Of a stretch of 64,000 nt of DNA, positions 26,327-35,213 are shown piece after piece. The notes below the pieces were generated by a model. The model was not told the origin of the DNA, did not search any database, and worked only from the letters and a program-made list of their open reading frames with translations. The position numbers and the translations under genes were made by a program. The stretch lies in the NCBI GenBank assembly GCA_963711255.1, contig CAVQDO010000034.1, positions 15,676 to 79,675 of the forward strand, given 5' to 3'. Origin of the DNA: GCA-2746365 sp963711255 (GTDB taxonomy: Bacteria; Pseudomonadota; Gammaproteobacteria; SZUA-229). Numbering within the stretch: the first letter of the stretch is position 1; each line of letters starts with the position of its first letter.

Positions 26327-29212
26327 ATGTCTGAATTTATCCCCGGTCAGCGTTGCATCAGCGATGCTGAACTACAAATGGGGCTGGGCACCATTTTAAC
26401 GGTTGAAGCACGGACCTTAACTGTACTATTTATGGCGACCGGCGAAACCCGTACCTATGCAATACAAACAGCACCGCTCACACGAGTGCTTTTCTCCATC
26501 GGTGATACTGTAACCAGTCACGAAGGTGTCAGTGTTACGGTTAAAGAAGTAGCCGAGAATCATGGTCTTGTCACCTACTCCGGCATTGATAGTAATGGCA
26601 AGGTGTATCAGCTTGAAGAAGCCGAACTTGATAACTTTATACAATTGAATCGGCCCTCCGAACGATTGTTCAATGGCCAGATTGATAAAGACAACTGGTT
26701 CGAACTGCGTTATCAAACGCTTTTGCATAAGAGTCGACTGGCTAAGTCGGATCTATACGGTTTAGTGGGCAGTCGCACCAGTCTAATATCTCATCAGCTA
26801 TATATCGCTCATGAAGTAGCCAATCGTTATGCTCCGCGTGTGTTACTGGCTGATGAAGTTGGCCTCGGAAAAACCATAGAGGCCGGCCTGATTCTGCACC
26901 ACCAGGTATTAACCGAACGTGCGAAGCGACTATTAATTGTTGTACCGGAAACCCTTATCCATCAGTGGCTGGTAGAAATGCTGCGCCGCTTTAATCTTCA
27001 TTTCAAAATTTTTGATAAGAACCGCTGTGATGACTTAATCCAGGAAAACGATTTTGATAATATTTTTCATTCTGAACAGTTTGTTTTGTGCAGTATTGAT
27101 TTCCTGGTAAGTAACTCAGCTGTTTTTGAACAGTGTGTGATGGGTGAATGGGATTTGATGGTGGTTGATGAGGCTCACCATCTGCAGTGGTCAGCAGAAG
27201 AACCCAGCATCGAGTATATGGTGGTTGAGCAGTTAAGTTACCACACCAAGGGTGTTTTACTGCTGACAGCTACGCCCGAGCAGCTTGGCAAGGAAAGTCA
27301 TTTTGCACGCTTACGATTACTTGACCCCAATCGTTTCCCTGATTACCAGCAGTTTATCGAGGAAGAAGAAAACTATGAGCCTTATGCTCAGCTTATAGAA
27401 GATTTACTGAGTGGCCAGGCGTTAAGCGATACGGATTTCGAGCTTATTCATGCCACGATTCAGGAAGGTGATAATTTAAGCTTGCTTAATCAAATGCAGG
27501 ATAACGGCAGCCAGGATGAGGAGCAAATGCAGCATGCTCGTACCGAACTGGTTGAACACCTGCTTGATCGTCATGGCACAGGCCGTGTTTTATTTCGAAA
27601 TACCCGCTCTGCAGTTAAAGGCTTTCCAGAAAGAAAACTTGAAAGTTATGCCCTGCCAATGCCTGAAGCCTACACGCAATTACAGGCTGAACAGGCTATC
27701 CAGTTATTAACCCCCGAGGTTCTGTATCAACAACAGGGTCTTGCAGAGCACTGGACTAAAATTGACCCAAGAATAAACTGGTTGAGCAAAAAATGTGCTG
27801 AACTTTATCCGCAAAAAATTCTGGTTATTGCTGCTAATGCTGATACAGCGCTGGAAATTACACAGTACTTTAAAACCCAGACTGGATTGCATGCTACAGC
27901 TTTTCATGAAGGACTGAGCATTGTTGAACGTGATCGCGCCGCTGCATTTTTTGCGGATTTTGAAACGGGAAGCCAGATCCTGGTATGTTCGGAAATTGGC
28001 AGTGAAGGCCGAAACTTTCAGTTTGCTCACCACCTGGTTGTTTTCGATTTGCCGATTAACCCGGATCTGCTGGAACAGCGTATAGGCCGACTCGATCGTA
28101 TCGGGCAAAAAAACAGCATCGTTATTCATGTGCCTTACCTGGAAAATTCTGCCCAGTCAGTCTGCTTCCAGTGGTATAACGAGGCGCTTGAAGCTTTCGA
28201 GCATACCTGCCCGGCGGGACATTCTGTTTACAAACGGGTACAGCATGATCTCCACCAGGCGTTACTTGAAAGCCAGAACAATGAACTCAATGAGACATTA
28301 CTGCAGCAGTTAATTAAATCTTCCCGATCACACTATCTTGAAATGACCCAGTCTCTGCAAAATGGTCGTGACCGATTGCTGGAATATAACTCCTGCCGCC
28401 CGCGCATAGCGAATGATATTAAATTACGGGCCGAAGCCGAAGATGAGCATTCGCTACTGGCTGACTATATGGAAAACGTTTATGACTGTTTTGGTATAGA
28501 TAATGAGCTTCATAGTGATGGTTGTTTCATTATTCGTCCAACCGAGCACATGATTAATCATTTCCCCGGACTTTCAGAAGAAGGCATGACTATTACCTAT
28601 GAGCGTAATATTGCACTTAGTTTTGAAGATGCGCACTATATTACATGGGAGCACCCGTTAACCAATAACGCTATTGATATGGTGTTAAGCAATGAAAATG
28701 GCAATACCTCGGTTACTGCGGCAGATTACAGTAATGTCAAGGCTGGCAGTGTTTTACTGGAATGCCTGTTTTCGCTGGAAAGTGCACCGATAGAAGAGTT
28801 GCAAAGTAACCGGTATTTACCGCCAACCATGATTCGCGTGGTTTGTGATGAACGTGGTGCAGACCATAATAGCAAGCTTTCACACGAAGTAATTAACAGC
28901 ACTCGTCAGTTTGTTGATAGCGGTGTTGGAAACAAAATTGTTAAGGCGAAAAAGAAAATTCTAAAAGCCATGCTTAAGCGCAGTGAAAAATATGCCGAGT
29001 TAAAGTCGGCAAAAATTCTGGCTCAGGCTCAGCACTCAGCAACAGAGACATTATCAATTGAAATTAATCGATTAAATGCGCTTTCTAAAGTTAACCCGAA
29101 TATCCGGGCCGACGAAATAAATTACTTTGAGAAACAGTTGTCGAAGTTAACCAGGGTCATTGATGCGGCTAACTTACGGCTGGATGCGGTACGGGTTATT
29201 GTAGCAACCTGA
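26327..29212 (+). CDS. rapA: RNA polymerase-associated ATPase RapA
   Basis: Swi2/Snf2-family translocase that recycles stalled RNA polymerase. The 961 residues start with Tudor-like domains (FIPGQRCISDAELQMGLGTIL), then helicase lobe 1 with DEVGLGKT at 176-183 and DEAH at 281-284, TATPEQLGKESHFARLRLLDP, and lobe 2 with SEIGSEGRNFQFAHHLVVFDLP and QRIGRLDRIGQ. Length matches the 968-residue E. coli protein. The C-terminal third is more divergent. It stands alone, downstream of the repeat region and convergent with the DsrE-like gene. Confidence 0.96.
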   Translation: MSEFIPGQRCISDAELQMGLGTILTVEARTLTVLFMATGETRTYAIQTAPLTRVLFSIGDTVTSHEGVSVTVKEVAENHGLVTYSGIDSNGKVYQLEEAELDNFIQLNRPSERLFNGQIDKDNWFELRYQTLLHKSRLAKSDLYGLVGSRTSLISHQLYIAHEVANRYAPRVLLADEVGLGKTIEAGLILHHQVLTERAKRLLIVVPETLIHQWLVEMLRRFNLHFKIFDKNRCDDLIQENDFDNIFHSEQFVLCSIDFLVSNSAVFEQCVMGEWDLMVVDEAHHLQWSAEEPSIEYMVVEQLSYHTKGVLLLTATPEQLGKESHFARLRLLDPNRFPDYQQFIEEEENYEPYAQLIEDLLSGQALSDTDFELIHATIQEGDNLSLLNQMQDNGSQDEEQMQHARTELVEHLLDRHGTGRVLFRNTRSAVKGFPERKLESYALPMPEAYTQLQAEQAIQLLTPEVLYQQQGLAEHWTKIDPRINWLSKKCAELYPQKILVIAANADTALEITQYFKTQTGLHATAFHEGLSIVERDRAAAFFADFETGSQILVCSEIGSEGRNFQFAHHLVVFDLPINPDLLEQRIGRLDRIGQKNSIVIHVPYLENSAQSVCFQWYNEALEAFEHTCPAGHSVYKRVQHDLHQALLESQNNELNETLLQQLIKSSRSHYLEMTQSLQNGRDRLLEYNSCRPRIANDIKLRAEAEDEHSLLADYMENVYDCFGIDNELHSDGCFIIRPTEHMINHFPGLSEEGMTITYERNIALSFEDAHYITWEHPLTNNAIDMVLSNENGNTSVTAADYSNVKAGSVLLECLFSLESAPIEELQSNRYLPPTMIRVVCDERGADHNSKLSHEVINSTRQFVDSGVGNKIVKAKKKILKAMLKRSEKYAELKSAKILAQAQHSATETLSIEINRLNALSKVNPNIRADEINYFEKQLSKLTRVIDAANLRLDAVRVIVAT

Positions 29213-29229
29213 TGTTATTACAGGGCCGG

Positions 29230-29700
29230 CTACAGGCTGATATAGCTAAAGCCCTGCTCCTGTAATTGCATAATACTATCAATACCAATCGGAACGACCA
29301 CAGCGATGTCTAGCAGGTCATCCTGCTGCCAGTTCATGCTTTTCATGGTATTACCGCAAGCGAGAAATTTGACGCCATAATCAGCGAGCGAGTTGACACG
29401 CTGTTGGTGCAATCTCGAAATGGGCCGTGCCGGACGCTCAACCAGTAAATTCAATCCCGGGCCAAATGCAGAAATCACTAACTCAATATCGTCACCGTAT
29501 TTGCGCAGCATTTCAGAGCAGGAAAACAGCAGGTGCTCCAGGTATTCATTATCTGCCTTATTACACTGGTAGACGAGCTGGTGTGCGGCTTTATCTTCGA
29601 AGTGAGTATCGGTGTGACTCGCCTGTGCCCGGTTTACGGTCAGGCCAGCACCAAGCAGCCCTAACATGGATAAAAAATGTCGTCTTTTTGTAATCTTCAT
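29230..29700 (-). CDS. Exported DsrE-family protein
   Basis: A 156-residue protein. The N-terminus (KITKRRHFLSMLGLLGAGL, cleavage near AQAS) has a twin-arginine-like RRHFL start before a hydrophobic stretch, suggesting Tat or Sec export. The mature part has the DsrE/YchN alpha/beta fold: KAAHQLVYQCNKADNEYLEHLL, then IELVISAFGPGLNLL and a conserved cysteine in VKFLACGNTMKSM. Periplasmic DsrE-like proteins are common in bacteria that handle reduced sulfur; a specific role is not known. Convergent with rapA, divergent from the DEAD-box helicase. Confidence 0.88.
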   Translation of the reverse strand: MKITKRRHFLSMLGLLGAGLTVNRAQASHTDTHFEDKAAHQLVYQCNKADNEYLEHLLFSCSEMLRKYGDDIELVISAFGPGLNLLVERPARPISRLHQQRVNSLADYGVKFLACGNTMKSMNWQQDDLLDIAVVVPIGIDSIMQLQEQGFSYISL

Positions 29701-29775
29701 CGTAGTTCCCCTCGATACTAGCTTATAATACTAGTTCATTTACATACCAGATAAAACTGTAATATAGGTACTAAC

Positions 29776-31077
29776 TTGTTTTCTTCACTATTGCTTGATG
29801 AACCCATCCTTGACGCCCTTGCCTTTCTTGGATTAGAGGAAATGACTGAAGTTCAGTCAGCATCGATACCGCTGGCCCTGGAAGGACGAGACCTGATTGT
29901 TAATGCACGTACCGGCAGCGGCAAAACACTGGCTTATGTTATACCGATGATGCAGCAGATACTGGATAATCCGCAAAGTGTCACCCAGGCTATTATTCTC
30001 GCGCCAACACGCGATTTATGCCGCCAGATAAATAAACAGTGCATGTTGATGGCTCAGTATACCGAGATAAAAACCGCGGTCATCATCGGCGGTGAAGACC
30101 CCAAGCACCAGATAACGGCGTTACAGCAGTATCCAGACATTATCGTCGCAACCCCGGGCAGACTTTTAGAGCATGTTAAGCGCGAAATGATCGCACTGGA
30201 TGCAATCAATATACTTGTGCTTGATGAAGCCGACAGGATGCTGGATATGGGCTTCAGTGATGATGTTGTTAAAATAGCCACACAGTGCAGTGAAGAATGC
30301 CAGACGCTACTCTACTCTGCCAGCTTCAATGAAGGCAAATTTAAAGTTTTGACTGATAAGGTATTGTTCGACGCAGAAAAAATTCTGGTTGATAGCGCTC
30401 GTGAAAATAACCTGAATGCCACGCAGCTAAAAATCCTGGCGGATGATAATAACCATAAAATGGAACTCTGCCGTGCCATCCTTAAAAATGAAGAACAGAA
30501 CTTTGAATATAAGAAAGCCATAATATTTGCCAATAAGAAAGAGACGGTAAACACAATAAGTCGCTGGTTACAGTCAAAAGAAATATACTCAGCAGTCATT
30601 CACAGTGATGTAGAGCAGGATAAAAGAAATTTAATTCTAAGCAAGTTTAGAAATAATGATGTCAAAATTATTGTTGCCACAGATGTCGCCTCTCGTGGTC
30701 TTGATATTAATGATCTAGATTTGATTATTAACTTCGATGTGCCACGTAGTGGTGAAGATTATATGCATCGAATTGGCCGTACCGGAAGAATGTACGAAAC
30801 CGGAATGGCTATTACCCTGGTTAATTCACAGGAATGGAACCAGATGGTTAGTATAGAAAACTTTCTTGAAATTAAGTGTATAGAACGTACTATTAAGTCA
30901 CACCCGGCATCCTATAGTGGACCGCAAAACAGGAAAACCTCTGGTAAGGCTTATGGCGTAAAAAGAAAGAAAGCGATAAAGAAAAAAGCAAAGACCAGGG
31001 TGAAAAGCCGCGTACGTGACAAGAAAAATGTTGGTAAGAGAAGGCAGCCATCAGACAGTGATCTGAAAAAAACATAG
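29776..31077 (+). CDS. DEAD-box RNA helicase
   Basis: A 433-residue DEAD-box helicase core with a basic tail. Visible motifs: the Q-motif region EEMTEVQSASIPLAL, NARTGSGKTLAYVIP (I), APTRDLCRQ (Ia), TPGRLLEH (Ib), VLDEADRMLDMGF (II), YSASFNEG (III, SAS instead of the usual SAT), ATDVASRGLDINDLD (V) and HRIGRTGRMYETG (VI). The C-terminal 50 residues are very lysine/arginine rich and likely bind RNA. Start is TTG at 29776 with an AGG ribosome site eight bases before; no nearer ATG keeps the Q-motif. It is not RhlE, which is at 52655. Followed 20 bp later by the PDZ gene. Confidence 0.92.
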   Translation: MFSSLLLDEPILDALAFLGLEEMTEVQSASIPLALEGRDLIVNARTGSGKTLAYVIPMMQQILDNPQSVTQAIILAPTRDLCRQINKQCMLMAQYTEIKTAVIIGGEDPKHQITALQQYPDIIVATPGRLLEHVKREMIALDAINILVLDEADRMLDMGFSDDVVKIATQCSEECQTLLYSASFNEGKFKVLTDKVLFDAEKILVDSARENNLNATQLKILADDNNHKMELCRAILKNEEQNFEYKKAIIFANKKETVNTISRWLQSKEIYSAVIHSDVEQDKRNLILSKFRNNDVKIIVATDVASRGLDINDLDLIINFDVPRSGEDYMHRIGRTGRMYETGMAITLVNSQEWNQMVSIENFLEIKCIERTIKSHPASYSGPQNRKTSGKAYGVKRKKAIKKKAKTRVKSRVRDKKNVGKRRQPSDSDLKKT

Positions 31078-31097
31078 TTGTAGAAGTGTGACCTTTT

Positions 31098-31946
31098 ATG
31101 AAAACTATAAACATAATTATTGCAATAACATTTTTAGCCGTTGGCTTTGTCAGCGCCTACCTGGTTCTAAGTGCTACCGCTGATAATAAAGCCGCTGTTG
31201 ATACAGCCAGTCTGAACGATGATAGCGAAACAGCAATATTTGTTAATCCTTTCTCCACGAAAGCGCCGGAGACAACCGATAATGCAAGGTTGAACTCGCT
31301 CGAGAATGATGTTGCAGATATTATGCAACAGTTACAAAATATCGAGCTGACATTGCAGAATTTAGCGGCTGAAACTGAAACCGGTTCATCGGCAACACGC
31401 CAGTCGAGTTCGCGTAGTAATCGCTTTACTTCAGCTTTGAGCCAGCGTCTCTATAACCTGGATAATTTGATCCGGGGCGGTATTGATCCATCGATAGCAG
31501 AAGATATCGTCCGACGAAAAAATAAAATTGAATTAGAAAGACTGGAGCTGCAGGATCGTGCTCGCAGAGAAGATTACCTGGATACCGAGCGCTATTTTGA
31601 CGAACTTGAAGCAATTAATTCTCAGGATATCAGTCTTAGAGAAGAGCTGGGTGATCAGCAATATGATGAGTATCTTTTTAACAGTAAACAAAATAATCGT
31701 ATTAAAATTACATCAGTTATGCTTGGTTCGGTTGCCGAACAGGCTGGCATAGAAGCTGGTGATGTAGTCTTAAGTTACGATAGCCAGCGTATGTATACCT
31801 GGCAGGAACTAAAAGATGCAACAGCCGAAGGCCAGCTTGGCGAGTACGTATCTATTAGCATGTCCCGAAGTGGTGAGATATTCAGTTTTACTGTGCCAAG
31901 AGGCCCTCTGGGTGTGCAGTTAGGTGCTACCCGGCTTATTCCCTAG
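31098..31946 (+). CDS. Membrane-anchored PDZ-domain protein
   Basis: A 282-residue protein with an N-terminal membrane helix (about 4-27, IIIAITFLAVGFVSAYLVL), an acidic linker, a predicted coiled coil at about 65-100, a charged helical region (RRKNKIELERLELQDRARRED) and a C-terminal PDZ domain at about 205-282: KITSVMLGSVAEQAGIEAGD, then SYDSQRMYTWQELKDATAEG. The layout resembles PDZ proteins that hold periplasmic partners, such as GspC-like scaffolds; no protease domain is present. Partner unknown. It lies between the DEAD-box helicase and the CnoX-like gene, all on the plus strand with short gaps. Confidence 0.82.
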   Translation: MKTINIIIAITFLAVGFVSAYLVLSATADNKAAVDTASLNDDSETAIFVNPFSTKAPETTDNARLNSLENDVADIMQQLQNIELTLQNLAAETETGSSATRQSSSRSNRFTSALSQRLYNLDNLIRGGIDPSIAEDIVRRKNKIELERLELQDRARREDYLDTERYFDELEAINSQDISLREELGDQQYDEYLFNSKQNNRIKITSVMLGSVAEQAGIEAGDVVLSYDSQRMYTWQELKDATAEGQLGEYVSISMSRSGEIFSFTVPRGPLGVQLGATRLIP

Positions 31947-31969
31947 TTACAATTAATATTGATTTAAAT

Positions 31970-32848
31970 ATGACGATGAAAAAAGATATATACGTTTTTG
32001 AAGTGAGTGAAAGCAGTTTTCAGGAATCTGTTATTCAAAATTCACATACTCTTCCTGTGTTTGTTGAATTTATGGGATTCTGGTCCGAGCCATGCATTGT
32101 TTTATCAGCCATTATGTCTGATCTGGCTGCGGAGTTTGCCAGTCAGTTTGTTTTTGCAAAACTCGACATTGATGATCATGCCGAACTGCGAAAGCAATTC
32201 GCTGTTGAAAATATACCGACAATAAAGGTATTTGTTAACGGTGAAGTCGTTGCTACTGAGGAAGGACAGTTAACAGAAGATGAGTGCCGTGCTTTACTGA
32301 AACAATATGGTGTCTATCATGAGTCTGATGAAATGCGTCTCCAGGCCAGAGAGCTGCATCTGTCTGGCGATACCCAGGCGGCTTTTATACTTTTAACCGA
32401 AGCGATTAAAAAAGATCCAAAAAATACCCGTGTCGCCATGGATATGGTGCAGGTTTTTATTGATTCAAAACTGATTGATAACGCCAATGGCCTGTTCAGC
32501 AAGTTACCGTCAGCTGTCAAGGATAGCCGCATGGGTAAGTCTCTCGCAAGTCAGCTAGCCTTCATTAATCAGGCGGCTACAACTGATGGTATTACAGCGC
32601 TGCAACAGCGCATCAGTGATAATGAAAAAGACTATGACGCGCACTTCGACCTGGCTATATGCCTGCTTGCAGAATATGAAACCATGGCGGCGATTGAAGA
32701 ACTGTTTTATATCCTGGAAAATAAAGCCGATTACAAGGATGGTGCGGCGAAGGAAATGATTATTGTTTTAGTCGGTTCAATGAAAGAGAAAGAACCTGAG
32801 GTAGCACAGAGTATTCAGCAGCGACTTAGCAATATGCTTGCCCAGTAA
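31970..32848 (+). CDS. ybbN: CnoX/YbbN-like thioredoxin-TPR co-chaperone
   Basis: A 292-residue protein with an N-terminal thioredoxin fold (about 10-110) and C-terminal TPR-like helices. The active-site position reads GFWSEPCIVL (Ser39-Cys42), so the first catalytic cysteine is missing, as in E. coli CnoX (SxxC), which acts as a holdase handing clients to GroEL. The cis-proline segment VENIPTIKVFVNGEVV and the helix-rich part (LHLSGDTQAAFILLTEAIKKDPKN, then ALQQRISDNEKDYDAHFDLAICLLA) match the family. An alternative start is the ATG at 31976. Last plus-strand gene of this block, with a weak terminator overlapping its stop. Confidence 0.9.
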   Translation: MTMKKDIYVFEVSESSFQESVIQNSHTLPVFVEFMGFWSEPCIVLSAIMSDLAAEFASQFVFAKLDIDDHAELRKQFAVENIPTIKVFVNGEVVATEEGQLTEDECRALLKQYGVYHESDEMRLQARELHLSGDTQAAFILLTEAIKKDPKNTRVAMDMVQVFIDSKLIDNANGLFSKLPSAVKDSRMGKSLASQLAFINQAATTDGITALQQRISDNEKDYDAHFDLAICLLAEYETMAAIEELFYILENKADYKDGAAKEMIIVLVGSMKEKEPEVAQSIQQRLSNMLAQ

Positions 32849-32872
32849 TATTATTCAGGAATATTATTTTTT
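32846..32872 (+). terminator. Weak Rho-independent terminator after the CnoX-like gene
   Basis: AT-only stem TAATATT (32846-32852) and AATATTA (32860-32866) followed by six T. It overlaps the stop codon and runs into the end of the convergent DUF4384 gene. Stem strength is low, so confidence is limited. Confidence 0.4.
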
Positions 32873-33355
32873 CCTGGTTATTATTTTAAGTTCGTATTCA
32901 TTGTAAGCTTTTTTTGAATTGCCTTTGATAACATTTCTTATCTCTTCCATTGATGTATATGAGCCACTGCCTAGAGGCTTCTGATCACTGGCAAGTACCC
33001 ATATAGACTCACTGCCGAAAGGCTCACTGATTATAAAGCGGTAAGCATCATCGTATTCAGGTACGGTAAGAAAGAAACCATGCTGGTAAAAGTTACTTGA
33101 CTGGTTTTCATTGGGCAGTATCTGGCTGATATTATTGTCAGCATCAACATAATACATATAAATATAGGCGTCACTGCCCAAACTTAATAGAAACTGGATC
33201 TCGTCACCATCAACAAATTCCTGTTTGTCGCCAAGATGTGTGGTTAATTCCAGAGGAATGCTTTGCAATGTCTGATGTCCGCTAATATTGCTGTTCTGGG
33301 CTCCACAAGCGCCAAGCATTAGCGCTAATAGGAAATACGAAAAAGGTTTAATCAT
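32864..33355 (-). CDS. DUF4384-domain lipoprotein
   Basis: A 163-residue exported lipoprotein: signal IKPFSYFLLALMLGAC with lipobox LGAC (Cys at about 17). The mature part is a DUF4384 domain: THLGDKQEFVDGDEIQFLLS, AYIYMYYVDADNNISQILPN, FLTVPEYDDAYRFIISEPFG and SIWVLASDQKP. DUF4384 is often fused to caspase-like peptidases; here the two are separate genes of one cluster (caspase-like at 34132-35211), which supports a shared role. Its lipid anchor should place it in the periplasm or outer membrane. It is the last gene of the minus-strand group, 49 bp after the barrel gene. Confidence 0.88.
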   Translation of the reverse strand: MIKPFSYFLLALMLGACGAQNSNISGHQTLQSIPLELTTHLGDKQEFVDGDEIQFLLSLGSDAYIYMYYVDADNNISQILPNENQSSNFYQHGFFLTVPEYDDAYRFIISEPFGSESIWVLASDQKPLGSGSYTSMEEIRNVIKGNSKKAYNEYELKIITRKK

Positions 33356-33404
33356 TGATGCAATTTATTCATGCGTGAAGGTGTGTTTGCTTAATAATAT
33401 TGTG

Positions 33405-34119
33405 TTAAAGACTGAAACTGTAGTTATAACCGATGAATATAGCATTGATTCTATATTCCTGTTTGCTTGAGTCCAGATATTCAAATTTATAGTTTCGGGT
33501 TTTTATGCCGGCATTTAGAAAATGCTGATCATTCAGTGTGTAGACCGTGCCGAACTTCGAGTGCCCAGCTTTTGCCTTCGCCAACTTTGTTGTCACTGCC
33601 ATCTTTGATGTCTCCCTTGCCGATAAATCCAAAGGATCCAAACAATGTCCATTTCGGGTTTAAGGGTATAAAGCCGGATGTGCCGAGGCCCAGGCCAACA
33701 AAATTTTGTGTATATGGATCGTTCTTCCAGTCATTGGAAACGACTTTTAAATCTGCAAATAATGATACCTGTGGCCAGAAATAATAACCAACCAGCAGGT
33801 CAAAATCTCTTTGTTTGATTCTAACGTTTGACGTTGCAACACGGCCTGCCAGGGTGAATTTATCAGGCGCATTACTATTAAAGTCATATTCACCGCCTTG
33901 AAGATTAAGGCCAGTATAAAAATTATCAAGCTGATAAGAAATATTTAGAGCAAACTGGCCGCCCTCGTCGCTTTCGAAATCACTGCCACCAGATCCGTTA
34001 TCGCCATTCCAGCCAGCACCTAGTAGTTTTGCACCAAATGTCAGACGCTGGTCTGCACACAGGTTGCTGCTGGTAAATATCAATGAAAGTAATACGAAAG
34101 ATATTGTTTTATACAACAT
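33405..34119 (-). pseudogene. Outer-membrane beta-barrel protein gene with a frameshift near its 3' end
   Basis: Starts at an ATG with an AAAGGA ribosome site and a signal peptide (MLYKTISFVLLSLIFTSSNLCA). The mature part has alternating strands (LTFGAKLLGAGWNGD, QFALNISYQLDNFYTGLNL, FDLLVGYYFWPQVSLFADL, FVGLGLGTSGFIPLNPKW) like a small eight-stranded barrel. At about 33535-33545 the frame runs into a stop after GKSWALEVRHG. The next frame carries on naturally with YTLNDQHFLNAGIKTRNYKF and ends INAIFIGYNYSFSL, an ideal barrel C-terminal strand, at 33405. Total 715 bases, one more than a multiple of three. Without the final strands the protein should not fold, so this is a pseudogene or a base-call error. 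It lies 12 bp after the caspase-like gene. Confidence 0.8.
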
Positions 34120-34131
34120 AATATTATCCTT

Positions 34132-35211
34132 TTACAGTGTTGGAATGGGTACTACTTTTGGCTGTTTTACGGGCTTTTTAATTACTTTCTCGCTAGCCCC
34201 GCTTATTGCCGGGTCAGCGGGTACTACATTAACTTCGACTTTTACTTTCTCGGGTGCTACGCCTTCTACAGCAACATCCAGCCTTATAAATATGAACTCG
34301 CCCAGTTCGTCACCGGCGCCCTGTAATACACCGCTTTCGGGTACCTGCTCAACATTATTGGCAACAGCGCGTTCTACGTTGCCGGAAAGCTGGCTGAGGG
34401 TAAACATAGGTTTGTTATTAGTATCCAGTTCGTTAAGTAAAAAATAGGTAAATGGAGAGTGCCCAGAGTTTCTGTAGTCGTCATCAACAAACTCAAATCC
34501 TCCAGCGGCCATTATTTGCACGCTTTTCTTTTTGGAAACTTTTTCAAAATATTTTTCATTATAGTCAGATTCTGAAAAGCCACGAGTGGCTGTTCTTAGT
34601 AAGGAACCACTAAAGCAGGAGTCGGATATTAACAATGTGTGTTTGACGCGAGAGGCAATACTCGATACTTCATCTCTTATCGTAGAGTTGCGTAAAAAAG
34701 TTGTGTGGTCACTACCTTCCGCATCAACCGGTACCCAGAACCCCTTGTTGGTTTCGTCGTCAAGAAAGCCATGGCCGGCATAATAGATGAGTACATTGTC
34801 ATTTTTTAAGGATTTTGCGGCCAGTTCTTCCAGGGCGAGCAAAACTTCCCGCCGTGTTGCATTCTCCATCAGGTTAACATCGCTAAACCCATATTGCTCG
34901 CTCAATAGTTTGGCAACAGCCCGGGCATCGGTAACGGCTGTACTCAATGATTTCCATTTCCCCTTTTCGTCCTGGTAGTCATTATTGCCAATGATAAGCG
35001 CACGATAAACACCGTTGCCAATTATGTTTTCAGATATTGATGGAGTGTTTACGTTTTCAGTTTTTTCGATAGAGATGCCACGACTGTCAGCAGCAAAACT
35101 ATTGCTGGCCGTTACAGACAGTGCCAGAAAAAGAGGTATCACAATATTGAAATAGTAACGCAAAATAAATCTTGTATTTGCGAATAATTTAAAAAGTGTT
35201 TTCTTAAACAT
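34132..35211 (-). CDS. Exported caspase-like (peptidase C14) protein
   Basis: A 359-residue protein with an N-terminal signal/anchor (about 14-40, ending NSFAAD) and a caspase p20-like domain at about 65-300. The catalytic dyad is present: His147 in VLIYYAGHGFLDD and Cys199 in LLISDSCFSGSLLR. The opening strand YRALIIGNNDYQDEKG and the VTDARAVAKLLSEQYGF helix are standard. Specificity is unknown; bacterial orthocaspases usually cut after Arg or Lys. The C-terminal 60 residues (VEVNVVPADPAISG, proline-lysine rich) are low complexity. It begins 2 bp after the anti-sigma-like gene and ends 12 bp before the barrel gene. The export signal puts the protease in the periplasm, which is unusual relative to cytoplasmic orthocaspases. 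Confidence 0.9.
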   Translation of the reverse strand: MFKKTLFKLFANTRFILRYYFNIVIPLFLALSVTASNSFAADSRGISIEKTENVNTPSISENIIGNGVYRALIIGNNDYQDEKGKWKSLSTAVTDARAVAKLLSEQYGFSDVNLMENATRREVLLALEELAAKSLKNDNVLIYYAGHGFLDDETNKGFWVPVDAEGSDHTTFLRNSTIRDEVSSIASRVKHTLLISDSCFSGSLLRTATRGFSESDYNEKYFEKVSKKKSVQIMAAGGFEFVDDDYRNSGHSPFTYFLLNELDTNNKPMFTLSQLSGNVERAVANNVEQVPESGVLQGAGDELGEFIFIRLDVAVEGVAPEKVKVEVNVVPADPAISGASEKVIKKPVKQPKVVPIPTL

Positions 35212-35213
35212 GG

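Noticed and set aside
31970..32848. Loss of the first catalytic cysteine in the YbbN-like protein as a novelty
   Set aside because: E. coli CnoX/YbbN also has SxxC at this position; it is a known feature of the family.
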